DNA of 64,000 nt, from assembly GCA_029204225.1 (NCBI GenBank), contig CM055109.1:23338422-23402421 (forward strand), read 5' to 3'. Under the pieces are notes generated by a model. The model did not search any database, was not told the DNA's origin, and was given only the letters and a program-made list of their open reading frames with translations. Of this stretch, positions 55,934-64,000 are shown one piece after another. The position numbers and the translations under genes are program-made. The DNA is from Diphasiastrum complanatum. Lineage: Eukaryota; Streptophyta; Lycopodiopsida; Lycopodiales; Lycopodiaceae. The stretch's first letter is position 1. Every line of letters begins with the position of its first letter.

Positions 55934-58205
55934 CAGTCGTCCATGAGAGATGCCCAGCTAGCATTGTTGTAGGAAAGTATCCTGAAACCTGCATCACGAC
56001 AATAACACAACCCGTAATCCCTCGTTAATTGAAGATATTGCAAAATGCATTTTGCGATCTTCCAATATGTTGAGTCTGGATTCGTATAGAATTGGCTCAT
56101 CCTGAATACCACATAAGCAATATCAGGATGTGTGTTGTCAGCAAGGTACATCAGTGATCCTATCAGCTTCCTGTAAGGTGTTAGCTGCATTTATTCTCCC
56201 TCTTTCTCAGTCTTCGGACAGTCATCATTTGTCAGCACCGTCCCTACGAGCATTGGAGTACTCGCTCCTTTGCAGTTCGCCATCCCAAAGCCCTCTAGGA
56301 TCTTTTGGGTGTATCTAGACTGGTGAAGGTATAACTTACCTCCCCCTAGTCTTTTTCAATTTGTAAGCCTAGGTAACACATGGCTTCTCCCAGATCCACG
56401 ATTTTGAAATGTTTCGATATGTCTGTCTTCACTTCAGCGATCAGTTGCTCACTCCTTCAGAGTATCAGGATGTCGTCCACATATACAGGCACAATGATGA
56501 TCTGCCCATCTGTAACTCTGACATATACATTGGAATCAGCCAAGAGAGGCTTGAATCCTAATGATTTCAGGGCTTGATCTTTCTTCTTGTACCATTGTCG
56601 GATTGATTGTTTCAGATTGTAGATACTTCTGTGCATTCTGCATGCATAGTCAAGAAGTGAATTTGAGACGTATCCTAGGGGTTGATCCATCTAGACCTTT
56701 TCATCTAGTTCGTCATGCAAGAAGGCTATCTTCTCATCCACAATGTGGATTCTGAGGTCATAAGTTGCAGCATACGCAAATAACAGTCATAAGGACAAAT
56801 GTTTGACAACAGAAGAGAAGGTTTCAGAGTAGTTGATACCATATCTCTGAGAAAATCCCTTCGCTACCTTGTATTTTGTGATGTTCCCATTTGGTCCGTA
56901 TTTGAGCTTGAAAACCCATTTGCATTTGACAATCTTTCGCTTTTGTGGTAATGGCTCTAACATCCATACCTGATTCTTCCTCATGGACTCCATCTCTTCG
57001 TTCATGGCTTGGATCCATTTGTCCTTTTCTGGACTGTCAATCGCCTCCTCAAAAATATGTGGTTCGCCACTGAATCCGTAGAACTCTTCTGATATGGAAG
57101 CTGAGCTGTCTGGCACATATCTTGTTGGTGCTCTTCGTGGTCTTGTCAACCTTCTAGGAGATCCTTCTGGGACAGCAATGCCTTTGCCCTTGTTTGCTCT
57201 GCTCGGTCCGAAACCATCTAGGTTTATAGGAACTGTAGCAGTAGGCTGTCTCTCGAATCTTTCTTCTTCTGATTCGTCACTCGAATGGGAGACGACTCAA
57301 AAATCTTCGTTTTTGTGTTCATTCTCTGCTCCCTCTTTCATTCGGCAGGTCATAGTACTGTCTCTCCAGAACTTCATAGCTGATAGGATCGTCATTGGCC
57401 ATTGTCCTGCTCTCATCAAATCTGACATCTCTCACTGTTTTCACAGTGTTTGTGTCTGGCATGTAGACTCTGTAGTATGACGAGTTGTTGTCATAACCTA
57501 CCAGAAATCTCTGCTCGACTTTCTCATCAAGCTTCTTACAAAGCTTATCAGGAATATGTGCATAAGCTGCACATCCAAAGATTCTGACGTGAGACAGGTT
57601 GGGCTTTCTACTCCACCATAGCTCATGTGGTGTCGTGTGAGGAACACCAGACTTGCCTGTTCTGTTCTGGATGTATGCAGCTGTAGCTACTGCTTCAACC
57701 CACAGTACCCTTGGAGCCTTCGAGTAGGGCATCATACATCTGGCTGCTTCCATTAGGGTCCTATTCTTTCATTCAGCAACACCATTGTGCTGCGGTGTGT
57801 AGGTTGCAGTCCTTCTGTGAATGATGCCATGATCATTGCAGAAGTCAACAAAGCGATTCGAGATATATTCGCCACCTCGATCTGTCCTGATCTGCTTCAC
57901 CTTGTTGCATGTACATCTCTCAGCCCAATTCACATATTCTGTGAATTTATCAAGTGCTTCAGATTTATTTTGAATAAAATACACTCTAGCAAATTTACTA
58001 TAATCATCAATGAAGGTTATATAATATTTTGAACCTCCTACTGAGATCACATTGAATGGTCCGTAGATGGCAGAATGCACTAACTCCAGAATCTTAGTCG
58101 TTTTGTAGGAGTCTTTTATGAATGGAGTGCATGACATCTTGCCCTTCAAACATGCATCACAAGTGGTCAAACTGATTGCATTTGAGATGTTGACCCCTGT
58201 TATCG
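55934..58205 (-). pseudogene. Copia pol remnant (integrase, RT, RNase H), split by the LTR at 55933
   Basis: In order on the minus strand: integrase 58170-57769 (zinc-finger end ACLKGK, ITFIDDYSKFARV, IRTDRGGEYIS, PQHNGVAE) and 57753-57319 (SYYRVYMPDTNTVKTVRDV); RT start 57149-56787 (WIQAMNEEMESMRKNQVW, GYNGN-like core then KVAKGFSQRYGINYSETFS); RT middle 56690-56457 (YACRMHRSIYNLKQSIRQWYKK, YVRVTDGQIIIVPVYVDDILIL); RNase H start 56190-55934 (LMYLADNTHPDIAYVV). The first integrase catalytic Asp position reads HSAIYGP where HSD is usual. Frame breaks split the pieces. The RT box YVDD is readable (VPVYVDDILIL), the only clear one in the window. Gag and protease are absent upstream of about 58205. 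Confidence 0.85.
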
Positions 58206-58906
58206 CTCCATGATGTATAGTGTGGGGTTAACTATGCTTTTCGTTCAAAACTCTCTCTACCATGGAGGGTTCTTTTAAATGTTGGGCTCGTGTTTGAATG
58301 TAGACAGAAGCTTCTGGTTTTTTGACCTTGGTCCTCCTATCATGTACAATGGTTGCAAGGTTGACAAGTGTGTCGACTTTGTTAGCCAAATTGTTGACGT
58401 AAAAAATCGGACTAATATTGAACAAAAAGCGGTTGCGGAGTATTTGACGAGCACCAAAATACTTTAAATTCGGCAAAAGTTGATACAAAAAAAATGGACC
58501 AAAAGGGGTCCCAGCCCGCCCTTAAAGTGGCTAGACACATTAATCATTAATAGATGATAGATCTTTATAAACGGTCCTAAGAACCGTCGACAATAGTTGA
58601 CATAGATTAATTTTCTATAAGACCGAGAAAAAATACCGGTCCATCTAGAAATAGGTCCCAATCCGCCTAAATGTGGCTAATTAGAACTTTTACGGCCTTA
58701 AAATTGGCCCGAATGTAAAATGCCGAGCAAAATTTTGATGTTGTTGAAAATATTTTTACTAATACAAAAACCTCTATGTTTTTCAGGGATGGCCAGTCCA
58801 GGTCCAAGATTGCTCTAGTCTATCACTTGGAACAATGTCAGCAACTTGAAGAATCAAAATCGGATCAGTGACATTACCAATAGAAAAGTCAACATGACGG
58901 TATGTA
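58206..58906. other. Unassigned DNA
   Basis: No gene recognised. A GACCGAGAAAAAATACCGGTCC-like stretch and GGTCCTAAGAACC-like inverted fragments (58576-58640) could belong to a small transposon, but I could not confirm paired ends. Confidence 0.35.
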
Positions 58907-59194
58907 ATGGTCATTGGGAACAATGGTTTGGAAAATGGAAATCCGGCACATGGATATATGGCAATTTATGACATACAAAATATAGTTCCAAGCACATTTT
59001 CAGCAACCCACGAAGAAAAGGCCCGACAAAACATAATATGCAAGATGAGGCCCAATGGCACTTTCAACTTTGGAGCCTATACAAACTTTCTTAAAGAAAT
59101 TAACAAATTCAAAGAGGATTTCAAATGCATGAAGTGTCGGCAAGATACTAGTCAAGAGACCAAAATGATGGAATCTCTAGCCCTTCTTGAATAG
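58907..59194 (+). CDS. Hypothetical 95-codon ORF
   Basis: Reads MVIGNNGLENGNPAHGYMA, then a Lys/Phe-rich middle and a Cys pair (MKCRQD). No domain is recognised and no neighbouring retroelement motif supports it. It may be chance or a decayed element piece. Confidence 0.25.
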   Translation: MVIGNNGLENGNPAHGYMAIYDIQNIVPSTFSATHEEKARQNIICKMRPNGTFNFGAYTNFLKEINKFKEDFKCMKCRQDTSQETKMMESLALLE

Positions 59195-62100
59195 GCATGT
59201 GGGCTAGCTCTATTGAGGTGTCACTAAACTAATGAGGGGTGAATTTTATATTCAAACAAATATTTGAGTGAAATACTCCCCTTGCCAAGTGTTAAAATGG
59301 GGCAAGAAGAGGTTGTTAATAGAGGACTCAATGATAAGAGGAAGTACAAAGGGAGGTTCATGAAAAGACAAGGTCCTTTTAATTGACTTGATGGGGCCCA
59401 TTATCCCCTTGCCAAGTGTCCCAAATATGGAAAGGATGGTTGTTAGAAATCACCAAGAAAGTACCACTCATATAGGCATGATGAGAAGATATCTAATGAA
59501 AAGTACTAAAAAGGTACATGAGAAGGGAATACCTTTTAGAGATGTGATGGGTGTAACTACATTTTTCACATGTAAAAAAGGGCAAAAAGGGATGAAAATG
59601 AAAAAATGGATGTTTGAAGGGTGGCCTCATACCACCATCTATAAAATACCACAAAATGTTGAATAAAAACACATACACCTGTGAAGAGTTTTAGAGAGAG
59701 AGTGTGGTTGCTCTTGTTATGCTGGCCAGAAAGAGTGTGACAGAGAAAGGGAGAATGTGATTAGCTTGCCATGCTGCAGAGAGAAAGAGAGAGTGAGTTT
59801 GGTGAGTTGGTTCCTGTTATGTTGTTCTGCTATGTTGCTATGCTGAAGGATGGGTGCTAACTTTGTTATGCTGCTAAGCTAAAGATATGGAAGCCAGCTG
59901 ATTAGTCATTACCTTGCTGTGTTATTTGAGAGAAGAGCAATGTTTTGTGGAGTAACTAAGATAGAATGCTGTGTTTTTTTGGTGCTTTGTAGGGTGAGAG
60001 CCATCTCTCTTGGTGTGCATGCATGGATTAAAAAATAAAAAAAATCATCTTGCTTGTTTTGAAGAACCGGAATTGCGGTGTTAATCCTTGTGATTATCTT
60101 ATGAGTACATCTTGAGTGGAATGCTATTTTTTGAGAGCCATTTTGTGAGGGAAGTGGTTTTCAATGAGGGCCAATTTTCTTGCTCTGTGTGAAAATGGTG
60201 TGGGTGAAAAGTTTCACTCTGTGAGAGTAATCTGAGAGAGAAAGAGATACTATACCATTATGTGACCTACCTTTGGTGTTTTTGGAACTGTTTCGTTATG
60301 TTAGAGGAGCCATGGTCTTACTGCCAGCCTTACAGAGATCCTATCTTGAGTAGCAATATTGAGTGAAGAGACTTGAGGTTTTGAGAATGCATGGCTCTGT
60401 AGGGAAGAGACCGAGTCAAATCCATCTCAAACTAGCATCCCGGATAGAGGAGATCAAGCTAGAATAGAGGGAAGCAGCCAATGTGGGCCTTCACTTCCAA
60501 ATGATTAGACATTTGCTGAGAGATCGAACATTTTGATGCACAAAATCTGATATGATAAGTTGTTTGTTACAGACTTGAGTAAAGCCACAAATCTTTCACC
60601 TGATGATGAGATAGTTGCAGAACCATTAAGAAATTGCAATATTTGGTCATCATGTCTTGTGAAGGACTGTGAAAGAGATGGTTGAGCAGTGGATTACATG
60701 CACCCTTACTAAATGAATTGTCTTGAGAAGGAGGTTCTTCATGCACCAATTGTCAATAGTCATGAGTTTTCCAGTCCAGTCACCTTCCGAGCCTAGAAGT
60801 TTCAACCACGTGAGCTATAGAAGTTCGAACACATCTAAAAAAATGATCATCTTCTACCAAAGTGTATATGAGGAGCCGTCAAACTATTCTGCGTAAGTGG
60901 ATACCAATGGTTGAGTACTGATATGAATACATGATCCTGAGCTACTATTGGCCTCAAAAGTCAAGAACTTGAAACACCCTCTTCTGAGAAAGGGTCATAG
61001 CTGCCTAATGATCTGCAGTAGATTTGTCTCTTGCTGCAAGACGATGCTCTCTAAAAGGGTATGAGCTATATGTAGATTAAACCAGTTGATCTACATCTAT
61101 GTGAGTGACTAGCAAGGATATACCACTTGCTTTCTGCAAGAACCTCTGCTTTGCTTGCTAGTTGCACTCTCTTTGCCTCGTTATGACCCGTACAAATCGT
61201 CAGTGTAGGCAGCTGTGCCCTCAGGATCTGAATACGATCAGAGAAGAGAGTATCCTCACTACAAGCACATCTTTGAAGTGTTTGAAGACACTTTATCACA
61301 ACTTTTCTTGCTAAGACTTTACAAAGGCTAATACTTGACAAGCAAGCGCACATCTACCTCTGAAGCTGCATTTCTAGCACGTGATGAGTAGAGCACTCTA
61401 TGGACCTAAAGCTGACCGTCCCTCTAAAACCTCTGAGCTGTGCTTTTCTTACTCATTTCGGTATTTGTTTCCCATTATCTCCATAAATGATTGGCATGTG
61501 ATAAATAACATTACAAGTTAAGTGTGTGCTATGTATTATGGATTTCATGCTAATGTTTCACTCATACCTACAAGCATTTGCTATCAAATTCTCCTATGGT
61601 TCAAATTAACGATGGTACATAGATATTTGACCATGCATATTTGACTTTTGTGATGTCACATATTTACTAAATAATAAATATCTACTCAAATATGGCAACT
61701 TATACTAAAAAATGAAGACGTGTGCTGAACGATGGTATATTATGAAGAGGCCTATATCATTTTCTCAAGATATGAATGCTAAATAAAGACTTGTCTTACA
61801 CTAAAGGACAAGACCTCCAAAACTGAAACGATGCCTAAACAGCCTTAATCCAGTCAATTATACGAATCGACTAGATTTGTAGTGCCACCTTAAACTAGAG
61901 TAAATTAAACTCATAGTTAAATGTACCCTCAATGGTATAATGTACATGTATTATTATAGTCGTTTGTTGTGTTCCTGTAAAGCTGATCTAAAATCTGTCT
62001 TTGAACTGACTTACTCATCTGCACGAATACTTTGTGTTCGTCACTCGAGTAACGTATCACGTTGGTGCAGTTTTCCACAATCATTGATAGAGAAGTATGT

Positions 62101-62550
62101 ATACATGTGAAATGCTAGTCCCTGCCTGAGGAATTGAGTTATTGATCTGTATTCGTGTTTGTAACGAAGATATATGTTTCTAACATATTCACGAACTATT
62201 TGCGTTCTTTAACCATGACTGGACTTTAGTTGTTGAGGACTTTTTTCTAAAACACAAAAGTTCAAGAATAAGATTAACTATTTGTCTGTTCGTACACGTT
62301 TGCATCAAACATAACACAAATCCTTGCTGACAACTTAATTATCCAGAGTGTAGTTCATTCGTGCTACTCTGTAATATTGGTTACTTGATAAATGTCTGTT
62401 GACAACCAAATTAACACACGACTCCATTTCATTCGCAATAACTCAAGACTGTACGAATTAAACAACTTTTAAGTGCTATCTCCTTGGGGAACGACATAAA
62501 TACTACACAAATCTAGCAATTCTCTAGGTATATTACGACATATGCCAATG
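59195..62550. other. AT-rich spacer, probably including a 5' LTR at its right end
   Basis: No protein domain on either strand. The last part, ending at about 62550, is followed by a gypsy-type primer site and gag, so it should be the LTR of that element, but its left end could not be set. Confidence 0.45.
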
Positions 62551-62570
62551 TTGACACCGTTTGCCGGGGA
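62551..62570 (+). other. Degenerate gypsy-type primer-binding site
   Basis: TTGACACCGTTTGCCGGGGA resembles the plant Ty3/gypsy (Tat/Athila-type) primer site TTGGCGCCGTTGCCGGGGA. It lies about 50 bp upstream of the gag ATG at 62622. Confidence 0.65.
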
Positions 62571-62621
62571 TAGCCAAATAAAGTTGATACAAACTGACAA
62601 TTCCATCTCCATCCCTAGTAT

Positions 62622-63000
62622 ATGTCAAATAGAGCTGCTCGATTAGAAAGATATCGGAAACTTCGAGAAATTTTTTTCATTAGGAATCTTTGCAAAGAGA
62701 AGATTCACCTTTCCAGAATATTAACGAAACTTTCTTTGATAGTCTTCTTAATCCTAAAAATTTATCTGAAAACCTTCATCTTGAAGCTTTTGCTGCAGTT
62801 GAACAAGGTTCTGAAGTTGTAAATCCAATTCCTGATTCTGAAATAGAGCCTAATCTAGAGCCGGAGCTTGAGCCTGAACTTGAACCGATTATGAAAGGCC
62901 CTGCTCCCTATTGTATTTCAATCTCAAAGATCAAATCTGATTATTTTAAAGGAACATCTTTAGATGATGGTGTACCTCTCAATTTTTTAGCTTCCAAGGT
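62622..63000 (+). pseudogene. Gypsy-type gag N-terminus, frameshifted
   Basis: Starts MSNRAARLERYRKLREIFF at 62622, then a shift of frame near 62690 leads to ENLHLEAFAAVEQGSE and the acidic repeat EPNLEPELEPELEPI (about 62850-62890). The pattern of a basic start plus acidic stretch soon after the primer site fits Tat/Athila-like gag. It cannot be read much beyond 63000. Confidence 0.55.
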
Positions 63001-63115
63001 GTTTTGGCATTTATTATCCAAATTTTGGGTGAGGCCCTTTTCTCAACCCCTATTTTTAGTAGGCAGCCTTCATTTTTCGGGTGCATTTGTTCTTGGCCTT
63101 TCTTCAAATTTTTAA

Positions 63116-64000
63116 GGGGTGTGCACCTACTACTCATTTTTTTATATTTTTGGTCTGTTGGGTAGCCACTTGGCCCGCAAATTCCTTTAAATGCCCTCCG
63201 TAAATTGCCCCAACTATGTCGTTAGGGTTTCTGTGATTCCTCGACACTGAATTGTAGGGATGTAGATTTGGTCGGTGAGCAGCCCTTCCGCATGTCAAAG
63301 AGGGTTAGAGCACTTGGATAGGCTCCTAACCTAACTTAGTTGCAAGATCTAGATGCTTTTACTCTCTTCACTAACACTACACCACCTTAACTCTCCACTC
63401 CCCTACACTAACCCAACCTACATCATGATTTGTAGTGAAAAAGAGAGGGAGAGAGAGAGTTAGATGAATAGAAGAGGTAGAGAAAGAGTTAGAGAGAGAG
63501 AGAGGGAGTGAGAGGGGAGGTTAGCTCACTTGCTCATTGTACTTGCTAAGGGAGAAACATAAACTATTGAAACCAAAAAGCATGAACTTGAAAGCAAATG
63601 GAGAACAACAATAGCAATAGCAAGCATTGAATAGCAAATGAGGATGCTTGTCTTTCAAAAATGGTAGAGTTTCCTCCTCCTCATTAAGCATGCAAATAGT
63701 ACAAGAGGTGCCTTTTTATCAATGGGGAAGGCCCTTGCCCCAAAATCCTAGTGGCTACTTTTAAAAATATGTGAACTAATCTTAACCATCCATCTTGGAC
63801 CCAATCTAATCCAAGGGTCTTAAAAAAGTACATTGGAATTCACATGATACATGTGAGTCTCAATTTGGACCCAACTTTGAAAGTTTAGACTAAGTTTAGT
63901 AACTTGACATTGTGGCCTCAAGTTTTGTTTTATTAACACTAAGGCCCAAGTCTTTTATTCTATATACAACTTAACTTGCATGGGCTTATACGCGCAGGAT
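63116..64000. other. AT-rich end of the window, no recognised gene
   Basis: GA-rich stretches (63440-63515) and spacer sequence. The end (GGGCTTATACGCGCAGGAT) resembles 35133-35151 (GGGCTTATACATGCAGGAT), so a shared LTR-type sequence may continue beyond the window. Confidence 0.35.

Noticed and set aside
58561-58660. CACTA- or MITE-like inverted motifs (GGTCCTAAGAACC, GACCGAGAAAA)
   Set aside because: Paired ends and a target duplication could not be shown.
1-64000. CRISPR arrays, bacterial operons, ribosome binding sites, rRNA or tRNA genes
   Set aside because: The window is plant nuclear DNA. No such feature was recognisable. The tRNA-like strings are retrotransposon primer sites only.

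Overview
This window is nuclear DNA from a seed plant. It is AT-rich, crowded with nested and decayed LTR retrotransposons, and holds one clearly functional single-copy gene. That gene is a SWI3D-type subunit of the SWI/SNF chromatin-remodelling complex on the minus strand (seven coding exons, 31693 down to 23830). Its third intron is about 4.2 kb and carries a decayed hAT transposon. Long transposon-loaded introns and many old LTR elements suggest a large genome, possibly a gymnosperm, but the sequence alone does not fix the species.

Layout from left to right. 1-5816 is a plus-strand Ty1/Copia derivative, with a minus-strand relative (515-2704) inserted into its leader. 6058-10632 is a complete minus-strand member of the same non-autonomous family, with two 702-bp LTRs, a tRNA-iMet-type primer site, a polypurine tract and the target duplication TTATG. 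10859-11680 is an unrecognised two-exon gene remnant. 13424-15568 is the 3' part of a plus-strand Copia element: decayed RT, an unexplained coding cassette, then a 3' LTR. 16490-19064 holds a Copia gag fragment and a short non-coding LTR element (TRIM/LARD-like). 19174-19527 is a Ty3/gypsy-like gag scrap. 23830-31693 is SWI3D, with its promoter and a telo-box to the right.

From 35230 to 58205 the DNA is a nest of retroelements, mostly on the minus strand. It includes a Copia element (36604-40904) whose RT has been deleted between integrase and RNase H, sitting in gypsy-like coding sequence (35230-36602 and 41045-43272). A second Copia element (45614-51196) has a 1084-codon gag-protease-integrase frame that runs into the same cassette seen at 14065-14895. 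A gypsy gag (51979-53332) has a G/T-rich tandem-repeat leader and LTR-like 720-bp direct repeats at 43811-44551 and 55211-55933, and a Copia pol remnant lies at 55934-58205. The right end has few genes apart from a gypsy primer site and gag start at 62551-63000.

SWI3D is the only host gene supported here. Everything else is transposon or unclassified DNA. The most unusual signal is the repeated absence of reverse transcriptase from otherwise structured Copia elements. In two elements a related cassette of about 0.8 kb lies in the RT/RNase H part of the element. No CRISPR array, rRNA or convincing tRNA gene was seen. All comparisons were made by eye.
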